This document shows positions 53,201 through 62,164 of a stretch of DNA of 64,000 nucleotides, piece by piece (within the stretch, counting starts at the first letter, position 1; every line of letters starts with the position of its first letter). The stretch lies in assembly GCA_027451525.1 (NCBI GenBank), contig DAIDJF010000007.1, positions 297 to 64,296 on the forward strand. Reading direction: 5' to 3'. Origin of the DNA: Ktedonobacterales bacterium. GTDB lineage: Bacteria; Chloroflexota; Ktedonobacteria; Ktedonobacterales; Ktedonobacteraceae. Made by a program: the position numbers and the translations under genes. Under the pieces are notes generated by a model. That model did not search any database, was not told the DNA's origin, and saw nothing but the letters and a program-made list of their open reading frames with translations.

Positions 53201-53870
53201 ACGTACCAGCATTATCTAATAAATAGAGCAGAGTGAATGGTAGATCAGCCTTATTCGTGACCAACGCTTCAATGATAATGCGAGATGCTTCCTCAGCACT
53301 CTTCGCCTCCGTATTGCGGACTGCCATTTCACGGAGTGTACGTAGACGCCGCTGGCTCAAGACTTGGGGAGTTGTCTCCGTTACCGCAGTAAATACACCC
53401 GCGACACCATTTTCATCGCGAATAGGGCTATACGAATACGTAAAGTAACACTCTTCCACATAGCCATTGCGCTCCAGCAGCAAGAGTTGATTATCAGACC
53501 ATGTAGCCTCGCCCGTGGTGATCACTTTTGTCAACATGGGGCCAATAACATTCCAGATTTCGGGCCAACATTCGTGCCCACGCTGCCCCATCGCATTTGG
53601 ATGCTTGATGGCACCCAACATTGGGCGATAGGCATCATTATAGAGCATCACAAGTTCTGGCCCCCACCAGATTAGCATAGGGAAACGTGATGCAAGGCAG
53701 ATACTCAACGTTGTACATAAGCTTTGAGGCCAGTTTTCTACCGGGCCAAGTGGAGTTTCGGCCCAATTAATTTGACGCATCAATGCCCCCATCTCGCCCC
53801 CACTGGCAAAAATACTATATACGGTTGTCATTCTCTCCGAGGATGTCAGCGGTGTCGATGTGTGATCCAT
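50256..53870 (-). CDS. Large hybrid sensor histidine kinase (PAS-GAF-HK-REC-GAF-HK)
   Basis: The 1204-residue protein has, in order, a PAS-like domain (residues about 25-170), a GAF domain (about 180-350), HisKA with FFSNISHEFRTPL near 370, HATPase with GTGVGI and GSGIGLSLV, a receiver domain (HILLVDDNADMRDYL, phospho-site in LIISDVMMPGMDGL, KPFSARELL), a second GAF domain (about 790-950), a second HisKA with LSVVSHDLKNPLGTIKGY and a second HATPase ending with GTGVGLANAQQI. No membrane helix is seen, so it senses an internal signal. Two complete kinase modules on one chain are uncommon. The ATG at 53870 follows a TTG at 53873. Confidence 0.93.
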   Translation of the reverse strand: MDHTSTPLTSSERMTTVYSIFASGGEMGALMRQINWAETPLGPVENWPQSLCTTLSICLASRFPMLIWWGPELVMLYNDAYRPMLGAIKHPNAMGQRGHECWPEIWNVIGPMLTKVITTGEATWSDNQLLLLERNGYVEECYFTYSYSPIRDENGVAGVFTAVTETTPQVLSQRRLRTLREMAVRNTEAKSAEEASRIIIEALVTNKADLPFTLLYLLDNAGTCARFAGATGINTEQVIYPETVQLLEDEIQEQMEQDPLLYVARSGKIKRIDNLSTAFSHIQVLSPLGTPVQTVLLLPVAKSGQESLYGILVVGVSPHCLLDNEYQGFLTLLAGQAAANIANVRAYEEERARAEALAELDRAKTTFFSNISHEFRTPLTLLLAPIENALSARDPYFSDEQQALLEIVYRNGRRLLKLVNTLLDFSRIEAGRVDAVYQPTDLARFTRELASSFHELMERAGLNFRVECAPLAEPVYVARDMWEKIVLNLLSNAFKFTLSGEITVTLHSENKQAVLTVSDTGVGIATSELVHIFERFHRVYGVQGRSFEGSGIGLSLVRELVHLHGGTIDVASASGVGTTFHVRLPFGMAHLPAEQIREDESQTDENVLANAFVYVEEATSWLAPKNSDSLSALSESALSGEQERPPAPASGIEIPHILLVDDNADMRDYLTRLLRPHYHVEIATNGYQAWQMLLEHKPDLIISDVMMPGMDGLQFARSIREHAGTHTIPIMLLSARAGEEAAVEGLQAGADDYLVKPFSARELLARVSSRLERVRMRQALTKQMEAHAHHLQQLANVSLVVNSLRPAEEILSMVIAKARELIGAHTAVALLSAQSDSERAIQMMSFSQKYARWREEEDFTGVSEPSLYEVLSQRDTPLRLTDMEVRAHPLWGNLYEERELHPLLHGLLGVALRGSDSFPFGMLVLSDKYEGEFTVEDEAIIVQMAQMTSIAITNVRLYQQSREAVVARDQLLSVVSHDLKNPLGTIKGYAQLLQRSLQRKTPDMERQIAFGLERINATVVKMTMQVNELLDITHLQLGQRLELIRQETDLVSLLRQCVAEFQQTTQRHTLRLSTPSQPLLVRLDVARIERVLTNLLTNAIKYSPNVDYVDITLEYEEKPVVGRQEAERWAVLQVRDYGIGIPAVDLPYIFERFKRASNVVGTYRGTGVGLANAQQIIQLHGGKIVVSSEEGNGSLFTIYLPVEN

Positions 53871-54084
53871 CAAATCTATCTTTCTTGCTGAGTTCTCTAT
53901 TTTTAGGATGATTATATCTTATGCCATCTTTTAGTACAAGCTCAACGTACCAGACCTCACAACGAAACGTTTTACCGATACATTGCGTGAATAGCATGAA
54001 TGCACAAGCCAGGATTCCTGTGCGCGAGAGTAACAAGGCATATGAGCGATTACCCGATCTGTGACAGTGGAGGAGAACACAAGC

Positions 54085-55062
54085 ATGGGCAGCGCAACTG
54101 CTCCTACATCCACAACATCAATGTTTGACAATCAATTTTCTATCGAAGACCTGCTCGTCTTTGATAAAGAGGCGTTGCACCATCTTATCTCTGAGCAACA
54201 ATTTGGTATAACACTTGAGATGTTTGCAGCTAGCTTGCATGGGACCTCTCCCGCGCTTCGAAATCACGTGCAGGACGCGCTTGCCCCAGAACAACGTGAG
54301 CTGTTTGCCTGTTATTTAAAAGCACCTTGTTCCAATGAACACATTCGTACTGCGCGCAAAAATGTTTTAGATGGGCTGTTTTGGGAATTGACCTACTGGA
54401 AGACCCCAGAACTCTACGAGGCCCTTACCGAAGGTGAGAAGCTCCATCCAGGGATCTTTCAACGCCTATCTCGTGATCTACGCGCAAAAACAGTCCTTGA
54501 CGCAGGCGCAGGCAGCGGACGTGCCTCTTTCGCTGCCTTAAAAGCTGGGGCAACCTTGGTCTATGCAGTTGAGCCTTCACCAGGTTTGCTGCGCATTCTC
54601 AGGCGCAAAATTCAGCAACAAGGGGTTGAAGGGCGTATTGTTCCCCGCACTGGTCGCTTTGATGCCCTTCCCTTACCAGATCAAAGCGTTGATGTGACCC
54701 TTTCCTGTTCTGCCTTTACCGCTCTCCCTGGGCAAGGGGGTGAAACAGGTCTGGCAGAACTGCGGCGCGTTACTCGCTCTGGTGGGAAAATTGTTTTGAT
54801 TTGGCCGCGCTCTGAGGATCGCGAGTGGCTATGCGCACAAGGTTTTCAGTATGTCACGCTGCCCGTACAAGAAGATTTTGCAGTACATTTTCAATCGCTC
54901 CATAGCGCATTACAGTGCGCGCGCTGTTTCTATGCACACAATTACGCTGTGCTTCACTATCTCTTAACCAAACGAAGACCAACACTACCATTTTCCGTTA
55001 TCGGCATTCATCCACCCTGTGAATATTGCTGGCTTCCAGTAAAACATGCACATGGCTGTTAG
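54085..55062 (+). CDS. SAM-dependent methyltransferase (class I)
   Basis: The 325-residue protein has a class I fold in its middle: motif I VLDAGAGSGRASFAAL, the acidic residue in VYAVEPSPG, motif II-like FDALPLPDQSVDVTLS and motif III GGKIVLIWP. About 130 N-terminal residues are helical and unique, and the last 80 are also unassigned. Substrate is unknown. The start is the ATG at 54085 after GGAGGAG; a GTG at 54061 precedes that site. The Rieske gene follows 55 bases downstream on the same strand. Confidence 0.85.
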   Translation: MGSATAPTSTTSMFDNQFSIEDLLVFDKEALHHLISEQQFGITLEMFAASLHGTSPALRNHVQDALAPEQRELFACYLKAPCSNEHIRTARKNVLDGLFWELTYWKTPELYEALTEGEKLHPGIFQRLSRDLRAKTVLDAGAGSGRASFAALKAGATLVYAVEPSPGLLRILRRKIQQQGVEGRIVPRTGRFDALPLPDQSVDVTLSCSAFTALPGQGGETGLAELRRVTRSGGKIVLIWPRSEDREWLCAQGFQYVTLPVQEDFAVHFQSLHSALQCARCFYAHNYAVLHYLLTKRRPTLPFSVIGIHPPCEYCWLPVKHAHGC

Positions 55063-55117
55063 CCGAAAACTGTAAAAGAGAACATCATCGCAAGAGCAAA
55101 GGAGATTTTTAACAGCT

Positions 55118-56065
55118 ATGACGACTTCAGAAACAACAACATCCACACCCACGAGCTGGATGGAGACTCCACCACAAAACCCACCATTGAAACGTATTGC
55201 AGCAGAGGTTGTCACAACAATACCCTGGCTTGACACACTAGCTCGTCCCCTCCGCCACTGGCTTACAAACCTGTATGGGCAACCCGGCAAAAGCAGCTAC
55301 CGGATAAAAGATTTTCTTAATGGTGTCTGGTTTGGGCATCCCCTCCACCCCGTATTTGTTACTATCCCTCTTGGTGCATGGACAGCCACGTTGATGCTCG
55401 ACATGGCCTGGTTAAAGGATATGGACGAGACAACCGCACGTAATGCTGATCTTACCCTCTGGCTCGGACTTGCTGGCGCAGGTCTCTCCGCCATGACAGG
55501 AGCAACAAACTGGATTGATACCGATGGCATGGAACAACGCACTGGCATGCTACACGGATTACTTAACGCAGGTATCACTGTAAGCAACCTGACTTCTGCC
55601 TTCCTTCGCATGACAGGCCAACGCCGCGCTGCAATCACGCTTGCCACACTCGGCTATGCAGTCTCGCTCTACTCGGCCTATCTGGGCGGCGAACTCTCCT
55701 ATTCAAATGCCATCGGCGTAAATCATGTCGCATGGCAGGGCGGCTCAGACGATTTTGTGGCCGTGATGAATGAACAAGATCTCAAACCAGGGAAACTCAC
55801 GCGCGTCGATGTCAATGGCATTCCCGCTGTTCTCTATAAAGAAGGCCGTGCCATCTATGCCATCGCCGCTACCTGTTCACATCTAGGCGGACCGCTTGAC
55901 GAAGGGCAAGTCACTGATGGCGTCGTCTACTGTCCCTGGCATAATTCTGGTTTTCGTCTGTGTGATGGGAGCGTAGCCAACAGCCCGGCAGTATATCCAC
56001 AACCGACATTTGCAGTACGAACGCGCAACAGTAGAATTGAATTGCGTCGTCTCGAACACGCATAA
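55118..56065 (+). CDS. DUF2231 membrane domain fused to a Rieske [2Fe-2S] domain
   Basis: The 315-residue protein has a membrane part (residues about 70-205) with four helices that begins FGHPLHPVFVTIPLGAW, the DUF2231 signature, with histidines that may bind heme. Residues about 215-312 are a Rieske domain with CSHLGGPLDEG and CPWHNSGF, giving two Cys and two His ligands for the cluster. It probably passes electrons at the membrane; the partner is unknown. AAAGGAG lies upstream of the ATG. It may share a transcript with the methyltransferase. Confidence 0.92.
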   Translation: MTTSETTTSTPTSWMETPPQNPPLKRIAAEVVTTIPWLDTLARPLRHWLTNLYGQPGKSSYRIKDFLNGVWFGHPLHPVFVTIPLGAWTATLMLDMAWLKDMDETTARNADLTLWLGLAGAGLSAMTGATNWIDTDGMEQRTGMLHGLLNAGITVSNLTSAFLRMTGQRRAAITLATLGYAVSLYSAYLGGELSYSNAIGVNHVAWQGGSDDFVAVMNEQDLKPGKLTRVDVNGIPAVLYKEGRAIYAIAATCSHLGGPLDEGQVTDGVVYCPWHNSGFRLCDGSVANSPAVYPQPTFAVRTRNSRIELRRLEHA

Positions 56066-56382
56066 ATTACGCAACTATTCTATAAATGGCTTATTAAAGA
56101 GCTAAGATTTTCTGCACCTCTTACGCATTTAGCACATATTGCATCTTAATCACGTGTAATATGTGCTAATAAATACCCCCTTTAGCAAGGATAAGAAGCA
56201 GTTTGGTTTAAAATACCTGAATATAAGAAATATCTTAAATTTTCTTACCCTTCTTTAATTTTTGATTACAGATACAAATAGCGGAGCTTTTTTCGTAAAA
56301 AATCTATTGAATTTCTTCACAGCACACGCTACTCTTTTAATGTGGAAAAATTAAAATTAAGCAAGCATTTTAGAAGAGATAG
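56066..56382. other. AT-rich spacer upstream of the ECF sigma gene
   Basis: No gene is seen. A hairpin lies at 56129-56169. The rest is very AT-rich with several T runs and must contain the sigma gene promoter, which I cannot place with confidence. Confidence 0.45.
56129..56169 (+). terminator. Hairpin after the Rieske gene
   Basis: A 12-bp perfect stem (56129-56140 with 56158-56169) has a 17-base loop and no long T run after it, so it is a weak terminator candidate. Confidence 0.45.
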
Positions 56383-57018
56383 ATGGAGGCCATTGTGCAA
56401 ATACAAGAGTTTAGCAAACGCTCAACCGCTGATTTATCTGATGCTATTTTGGCACAGCAGGCACTTCAAGGTGATCAAGATGCCTATGAAATCCTCGTTC
56501 GTCGCTACAGCACCCCCCTATTCAACTTTATCTGTCGTTTTTTGGGAGATTATGATCAATCCTGTGATGTCTTACAGCAAGTATTCTTGCGTTTCTATAC
56601 TTCTCTTCCGCATCTAAGTACAGGAGAGCCTTTTAAGCCCTGGCTGTTTCAAGTTGCCCGTAACTGCTGTGTAGATGAACTGCGTCGCCGTAAACGCTAT
56701 GCTATTCACTTTTCGCAGCTTGAAACAGAAAATAACGATGGTGAGATCACTTTTCTCGGCGATATGCCTGATCCAGGTCCACTCCCAGAAGAGATCATGG
56801 AACATCACGACTTACAACAATACCTGCAGCGTGCAATACAAGCCTTACCGCCAAAGTTTCGGGCCGTTGTCTTGTTACGCTACGTCGCGCAATTAAGTTT
56901 CTCTGAAATTGGGCGCACGTTAAGTATGCCAGAAGCTACCGCTAAAACGTATTTTCACCGTGCAAAGGTGTTACTACGTAAAACATTAAATACAAAAGTA
57001 CAAAGCGTTTTAGTATAA
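56383..57018 (+). CDS. ECF-type RNA polymerase sigma factor
   Basis: The 211-residue protein has sigma region 2 (QGDQDAYEILVRRYSTPLF and DVLQQVFLRFYTSL, the core-binding and -10 part) and region 4 (LPPKFRAVVLLRYVAQLSF, SEIGRTLSMPEATAKTYFHRA, the -35 helix-turn-helix). Regions 1 and 3 are absent, as usual for ECF factors. No anti-sigma gene is adjacent. A GTG at 56395, five bases after GGAGG, is an alternative start that removes four residues. Confidence 0.93.
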   Translation: MEAIVQIQEFSKRSTADLSDAILAQQALQGDQDAYEILVRRYSTPLFNFICRFLGDYDQSCDVLQQVFLRFYTSLPHLSTGEPFKPWLFQVARNCCVDELRRRKRYAIHFSQLETENNDGEITFLGDMPDPGPLPEEIMEHHDLQQYLQRAIQALPPKFRAVVLLRYVAQLSFSEIGRTLSMPEATAKTYFHRAKVLLRKTLNTKVQSVLV

Positions 57019-57119
57019 ATTCCAGGTAACCCTTCATGTGAAGATCAAGGTACTTTTAGCAATTTCGTAGTAACTCATCTTGTATATTGTCCACAATTAC
57101 CGTTTTAAAAGAGTTTTAT

Positions 57120-57812
57120 ATGCAGACACAAGTACATGGCGTTCTGTTTGATATTGATGGTACACTACTCGATAGCAACGATGCGCAGGCCCAGGCATGG
57201 ATAGATGCCATGGATCAGCATGGCTATCAAGTCCCCTTTGAAAGGGTGCGCTCCTTAATTGGTAAAGGAGGCGATAGGGTCTTACTAGAAACCATTGGTG
57301 TAGAAAAAGAGAGCGAACTGGGCAAACAGCTTAGCCAGCAGCGTAAGCAAATCTTCCTCAATCGCTATCTTCCCGCCGTACAAGCACTGCCAGAGGCTCA
57401 GGCATTATTACAGCGTCTACATGATGCAGGTTTACAACTCGTTGTCGCCACCTCAGCTGAACCCGACGAACTTGAAGCTCTGCTGCACGCGGTTGGTCCA
57501 CATGCAGATAAACTCTTTGCGCAACACATCACTTCACGCGATGTGAAAGAATCGAAGCCATCATCCGATACGGTACAACGCGCACTCCAGCAATGCGGGT
57601 GTGCCCCACACGAAGCAATCATGATTGGCGATACACCTTATGATGTACAAGCGGCTACGCAAGCACATGTGCCAGTTATTGCCTTCCGTAGCGGGGGCTG
57701 GTCAGATAAAGATCTCCATAACGCGATTGCGATCTATGATGGTCCCGCTGATCTACTCGCCCACTATGCGCAGTCACCGCTCAGTCGCGGCGTCTCTGCA
57801 AAAATGCTTTAG
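57120..57812 (+). CDS. HAD-superfamily phosphatase (Gph-like)
   Basis: The 230-residue protein has motif I FDIDGTLLDSNDAQ, motif II VVATSAEPDEL, lysine in KESKPSSDTV and motif IV MIGDTPYDVQAA. These are the marks of phosphoglycolate-phosphatase-like HAD enzymes. I take the ATG at 57120; the frame runs up to a TTG at 57087. AAGAG lies upstream. It follows the sigma factor by about 100 bases. Confidence 0.88.
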   Translation: MQTQVHGVLFDIDGTLLDSNDAQAQAWIDAMDQHGYQVPFERVRSLIGKGGDRVLLETIGVEKESELGKQLSQQRKQIFLNRYLPAVQALPEAQALLQRLHDAGLQLVVATSAEPDELEALLHAVGPHADKLFAQHITSRDVKESKPSSDTVQRALQQCGCAPHEAIMIGDTPYDVQAATQAHVPVIAFRSGGWSDKDLHNAIAIYDGPADLLAHYAQSPLSRGVSAKML

Positions 57813-57815
57813 TCT

Positions 57816-57857
57816 ACAAAAACAGGTCTTTCATACTTGTGAAAGACCTGTTTTTGT
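57816..57857. terminator. Bidirectional terminator
   Basis: An 18-bp perfect stem (57816-57833 with 57840-57857) has a six-base loop and A5/T5 runs, between convergent genes. Confidence 0.9.
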
Positions 57858-57871
57858 GTGTAAGCGACTAC

Positions 57872-58522
57872 TTAAAAGCCAAAGCGTTCGCGATAGGTTT
57901 GCCATTGGGCAAATAGCTGATTGCGCATTTCCGCGCCTGGTTTGGGCGTATAGAGCAATGCCAGGATTACACCTGCAACCAGCCCAATACGGAAGAGTCT
58001 GCGTGCCCGTTGCCTCCTGCGCTGATAATGCTCATAATTCTCTTGTAGTGTTTCTCTCATATCTTTCATATTCTCGCTTGCCTGGCTCAATCCCTTCCCT
58101 GCTTGCACACTACTCTTGCTCAAGACATCCATTGTTTTCGCGCGCGTCTTGCCCATGCTCTCCTGCACAGTATCCTGAACGTCTCCGAGCTTTTTCTGCG
58201 CTTGCATCAAGCCTTTGCTCATCTGGCGTGATTGCTTGCTCAGAACATCCTGCGCCTTGCCCAAGCCACCCTGCAACGCGACCTGTGCCTGGGTCAAACC
58301 AGCCTGGGCAGAACTCCCCTGGCGGTGTACATTGCCCAGTATATTGCTCGCATCTTCTCCATGCTTTGTACCAATATGCAACCACTCCTGCACAGCATCG
58401 AGTATTTCTTGTGTTCTGCCCGGTCCAGTTTGTAGTGCGTCCTGTGCGTTCACTGCGGCCATCTCCACATTGCCTTTTGCCTTATCAACAGTTGCCTGTA
58501 GGCGATCTTTCAAATTTGCCAT
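57872..58522 (-). CDS. YtxH-like stress protein with LEA-type repeats
   Basis: The 216-residue protein is mostly amphipathic helix with repeating Ala/Gln/Lys/Asp units (for example LTQAQVALQGGLGKAQDVLS) similar to LEA-type sequences. Near the end are one membrane helix (FRIGLVAGVILALLYTP) and the YTPKPGAEMRNQL motif typical of the YtxH family. The tail would lie next to the membrane. The start is the ATG at 58522 after GGAGAG; an upstream ATG at 58558 has no support. A role in stress is inferred from family relatives. Confidence 0.8.
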   Translation of the reverse strand: MANLKDRLQATVDKAKGNVEMAAVNAQDALQTGPGRTQEILDAVQEWLHIGTKHGEDASNILGNVHRQGSSAQAGLTQAQVALQGGLGKAQDVLSKQSRQMSKGLMQAQKKLGDVQDTVQESMGKTRAKTMDVLSKSSVQAGKGLSQASENMKDMRETLQENYEHYQRRRQRARRLFRIGLVAGVILALLYTPKPGAEMRNQLFAQWQTYRERFGF

Positions 58523-58725
58523 GGTCTCTCCATTCCCTTTCCCTGCGCATGAGCGCATCTAACGTTCCATAATCGATCCAGAGTATGGCTCTACTTCCTT
58601 TTCACGTACAGCACGTAGCACTCGGCACTCAGGTTTCACTATCTCAGCTTCTTTCTTCGATCACCATTTGTGATATGCTGTTTTCAGAATGATATTCTCT
58701 ATTCTAGAGAGGAACCCGTAAAAAG

Positions 58726-59730
58726 ATGCAAATCAAACGTTTAGGCCGCACAGGTCTGAAAGTATCTGAAATCTGCCTGGGAACGATGACCTTTGGCAAT
58801 CAGTGCGATGAAGCCACCTCACGCGCAATCATGGACAAAGCTTTTGATGCTGGGGTCTTCTTTTTCGATACCGCCGACGCATACCCGCTCGGTCACACAC
58901 CCGATATGGTAGGCCGCACAGAAGAATTTGTAGGCCGCTGGCTGAAAGGAAGACGCGAACAGATTGTGCTGGCAACCAAATGCCGCATGCCAGTAGGGTC
59001 CACGCCCAACAGCCAGGGTGCGTCACGCAAACATATTATGCAATCCATTGAGGCCAGTCTGCGCCGCCTCGATACTGACTACATTGACCTCTATCAGATC
59101 CATGCTCCTGATCCCGAGACCCCGCTCGACGAGACCATGAGTGCTCTCGACGATCTGGTGCATAGCGGCAAAGTACGCTACATCGGCTGCTCGAACTATC
59201 CTGCCTGGGAACTCTGCAAGGCACTCTGGATCAGCGACAAACGCGGTCTTGCGCGCTTTGATTGCGTACAGCCACGCTACAATCTGCTCTTCCGTCATAT
59301 TGAGGTCGAACTCTTTCCGCTCGTAGAAGATCAGGGCATCGGCGTTATCAGCTATAATCCGCTCGCGGGTGGCCTGCTGACAGGTCGCTACCAGCCAGGG
59401 CAGGCTCCCATGGAAGGCACGCGCTTCACGCTGCACAATGCGGGCAAGACCTATCAGGCCCGTTACTGGCATGATGCACAAATGCAAGCGGTCGATCAAT
59501 TAAAGAAAGCGTGTAGCGAGCGCAATCTCTCCGTCGCACAGGTTGCTCTGGCCTGGGTTCTCACACACAAGCCCATCACGTCGGCAATATTGGGTGCGAG
59601 TAAGCCAGAACAGCTTGACCAGACCCTACCAGCGATTAACCTGACACTCGATGATGATATCAAGAGTCTCTGCGACGATGTCTGGTATCAATTGCCGCGC
59701 GAGCGCAATCCCCAGGTTGCCTATCGCTAA
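58726..59730 (+). CDS. Aldo/keto reductase
   Basis: The 334-residue TIM-barrel NADPH-dependent reductase shows GRTGLKVSEICLGTMTFG, the catalytic aspartate and tyrosine in FDTADAYPLG, lysine in VLATKCRMPVG, histidine in LYQIHAPDPETP, and the NADP-binding VISYNPLAGGLLTG and ILGASKPEQL. It resembles the YajO/Tas subgroup. The substrate is unknown. GAGGAA lies before the ATG. The xylanase gene follows 74 bases downstream. Confidence 0.93.
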   Translation: MQIKRLGRTGLKVSEICLGTMTFGNQCDEATSRAIMDKAFDAGVFFFDTADAYPLGHTPDMVGRTEEFVGRWLKGRREQIVLATKCRMPVGSTPNSQGASRKHIMQSIEASLRRLDTDYIDLYQIHAPDPETPLDETMSALDDLVHSGKVRYIGCSNYPAWELCKALWISDKRGLARFDCVQPRYNLLFRHIEVELFPLVEDQGIGVISYNPLAGGLLTGRYQPGQAPMEGTRFTLHNAGKTYQARYWHDAQMQAVDQLKKACSERNLSVAQVALAWVLTHKPITSAILGASKPEQLDQTLPAINLTLDDDIKSLCDDVWYQLPRERNPQVAYR

Positions 59731-59804
59731 AAAGCACTACGCTACGCTATATCTTGCGTATGGGTGTCTTCCTGCACCCATACGTTCTCTCGAAAGGAGT
59801 GTGA

Positions 59805-60890
59805 ATGAAACGCACAGTGTGCTTATGCCTATCGTTGGTCCTCTTTTTGGCGGCATGCGGTGGTACTACAGGACCAAACGCAACGCGTACGGAGAGCCGT
59901 ACTGTATCCACCCCACCTGCTGGCATCACACCACTGCGCGATCTTGCACAAAAGCGCGCCATCTTCATCGGGGCAGCAGTCGATTACGACGCACTACAAA
60001 ATGAACCACAGTATGCCTACGTGTTAGGCAGCGAGTTCAATATCTTGACACCCGAAAATATGATGAAGTTCGATGCAACCGAACCAGAGCCAAATGTATT
60101 TAATTTCGTTCCCGCTGACGCTATTGTCAAATTTGCACAACAGCATCATATGCGCGTGCGCGGCCACACACTCGTCTGGTACAACGCGCTCCCCACGTGG
60201 ATCACCAATGGTACGTTTTCACGCGACCAGTTGATAGCCATCCTCAAGCAACATATTATGACCGAGGTCTCACATTATCGTTCATCTGTCAATATCTGGG
60301 ATGTCGTGAACGAGGCAGTAGCCGACGATGGCACATTACGCCAATCCATCTGGGAGCGCGTCATTGGCCCCAATTACATCGATATGGCTTTTAGCTGGGC
60401 ACATGAGGCCAATCCACAAGCACATCTCTTCTATAACGACTATGCAGGTGAGGGACTAGGCACAAAATCAGACGCAATCTACAATCTTGTCAAGGGCATG
60501 CGCCAGCGCGGCGTCCCTATCTACGGGGTTGGGCTGCAAATGCATGTTAGCACACAATATTATCCCTCTACGCAAGATGTCATCACTAACATGCAACGCT
60601 TAGCTGCACTTGGCTTGAAAGTACAGATCACCGAGATGGATGTGAAAACACAGGATGACCCCAACCCACCAGCACAACGCTTACAAGATGAAGCACAGAT
60701 TTATCACGCCGAGATGAGCGCGTGTCTGGCCGTTACAGCCTGTGAAGCATTTGTCATGTGGGGTTTTACTGACGCACATTCCTGGATCCCCATCTTTACC
60801 AATCACGCTGACGCACCGCTACCTTTCGACACAAATTATCAGCCTAAACCAGCTTTCTTCGCGCTTGAACAGGCGTTAAAAGAACAATAA
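59805..60890 (+). CDS. GH10 endo-1,4-beta-xylanase lipoprotein
   Basis: The 361-residue enzyme hydrolyses xylan internally by a retaining mechanism. It starts with a lipoprotein signal (LAAC, C18), so it is tethered outside the membrane. The GH10 barrel shows the acid/base E170 in WDVVNE, the nucleophile E277 in ITEMDV, plus NILTPENMMKFDATEP, HTLVWYNALP and WGFTDAHSW. No carbohydrate-binding module is attached. AAAGGAG before the ATG is strong. Xylan use fits a soil saprotroph. Confidence 0.95.
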   Translation: MKRTVCLCLSLVLFLAACGGTTGPNATRTESRTVSTPPAGITPLRDLAQKRAIFIGAAVDYDALQNEPQYAYVLGSEFNILTPENMMKFDATEPEPNVFNFVPADAIVKFAQQHHMRVRGHTLVWYNALPTWITNGTFSRDQLIAILKQHIMTEVSHYRSSVNIWDVVNEAVADDGTLRQSIWERVIGPNYIDMAFSWAHEANPQAHLFYNDYAGEGLGTKSDAIYNLVKGMRQRGVPIYGVGLQMHVSTQYYPSTQDVITNMQRLAALGLKVQITEMDVKTQDDPNPPAQRLQDEAQIYHAEMSACLAVTACEAFVMWGFTDAHSWIPIFTNHADAPLPFDTNYQPKPAFFALEQALKEQ

Positions 60891-60942
60891 CCTTCTTTTC
60901 ACGGAGACAGTATACAGATACACAAAGAACAGGAGTATATCA

Positions 60943-61851
60943 ATGGAGATGTTACGCACACCTGACGAGCGTTTCGCCAATCTGCCAGATTATCCTTTTA
61001 CACCACACTATATCGAGGTAGATGGCATTCGCATCCACTATCTCGATGAAGGACCGCGTGCAGCCGCGCCCGTGTTGATGCTGCACGGAGAGCCTTCCTG
61101 GTCCTACCTCTATCGCAAGATGATTCCCATCATTGCCGCCGCTGGACATCGCGTCATCGTTCCCGACCTCGTCGGCTTCGGACGCTCCGATAAACCGACG
61201 CGGCGCACTGATTATACCTATCAGCGGCATGTCGATTGGATGAGCGGCCTGCTCACAACGCTGGACTTGCAACAGATCACGCTCGTTTGCCAGGATTGGG
61301 GTGGTCTGATCGGCCTGCGCCTCGCCGCTGAACACGAGGAACGCTTTGCGCGCATTGTCGCCGCTAACACCTTTCTGCCGACGGGCGATATCGCGCCCGG
61401 TCCAGCTTTCCTGCGCTGGCAACGCTTTTCGCAAGAGGTTCCCGTCTTTATCGCCAGTAGCAGCGTCAAAAGTGGCTGTGTCACAGAACTTTCACCCGCC
61501 GTCCTTGCAGCGTACGACGCGCCTTTCCCCGATAATCGCTTTCTTGAAGGGGCACGCCAGTTTCCCATGCTCGTTCCCACCACACCCGATGATCCCGCCT
61601 CCGAGCCAAATCGCAAGGCGTGGGGCGTGCTGCAACGCTGGACAAAACCCTTCTTGACCGTCTTTGGCGACTCCGATCCCATCACCAGAGGCAGTGATCG
61701 CTTCTTACAGGCGGCAATTCCGGGCGCACAAGGGCAACCGCATACCACACTAAACGGCGCGGGACACTTTTTGCAAGAGGATAAAGGACCAGAATTTGCC
61801 CACATCATCGTTGATTTTCTACAGCGCACACAGTCAGCAGTAGAGCAATAA
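60943..61851 (+). CDS. Haloalkane dehalogenase-type alpha/beta hydrolase
   Basis: The 302-residue protein has HGEPSWSYLYRKM at the oxyanion loop, the nucleophile D118 with halide-binding W119 in CQDWGGLIG, an acid in FGDSDPITRG and H275 in GAGHFLQE. Aspartate at the nucleophile and the following Trp point to the DhlA/DhmA group, which cleaves carbon-halogen bonds, rather than to esterases. AGGAG lies before the ATG. It follows the xylanase by 52 bases, possibly in one transcript. Confidence 0.9.
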   Translation: MEMLRTPDERFANLPDYPFTPHYIEVDGIRIHYLDEGPRAAAPVLMLHGEPSWSYLYRKMIPIIAAAGHRVIVPDLVGFGRSDKPTRRTDYTYQRHVDWMSGLLTTLDLQQITLVCQDWGGLIGLRLAAEHEERFARIVAANTFLPTGDIAPGPAFLRWQRFSQEVPVFIASSSVKSGCVTELSPAVLAAYDAPFPDNRFLEGARQFPMLVPTTPDDPASEPNRKAWGVLQRWTKPFLTVFGDSDPITRGSDRFLQAAIPGAQGQPHTTLNGAGHFLQEDKGPEFAHIIVDFLQRTQSAVEQ

Positions 61852-62164
61852 AAAAACGAGTACCGATCACGTGCTCCGCTGCATCAGAGCATAAGTATCC
61901 GCCACAGTGATGACGATGAAGCGTTTCTTCTGCAATTAGTTGTGACGGATACTTATTTGATAAGTACTCATACATTGAGTATAACAGCCAATCTTTGTTG
62001 ATGTCAAGTGCGCATGCACGCTTACAAAGAGAGGGATGAATACCCCTGATACATCCTTCCCCAATTAAACTCTTCCCACAATGTGGCTATTCCGTTATTA
62101 CAGCTCGCATACGCACGTTCTATGGCTGTATAGCAGAATACTTATTACGCTTTGGGAGCAGATA
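61852..62164. other. Spacer with a large inverted repeat
   Basis: No gene is supported. The frame of the next gene is open from 62081, but the ribosome site favours 62165. A hairpin lies at 61891-61956. Confidence 0.45.
61891..61956. terminator. Large-loop inverted repeat, terminator candidate
   Basis: ATAAGTATCCG at 61891-61901 pairs with CGGATACTTAT at 61946-61956, and CAC/GTG extends the stem. The roughly 40-base loop is long for a terminator; T residues follow. Confidence 0.5.

Noticed and set aside
57625-58572. 315-codon plus-strand frame
   Set aside because: It runs across a terminator and opposite the YtxH-like gene; the product is Ser/Cys/Pro-rich with no pattern.
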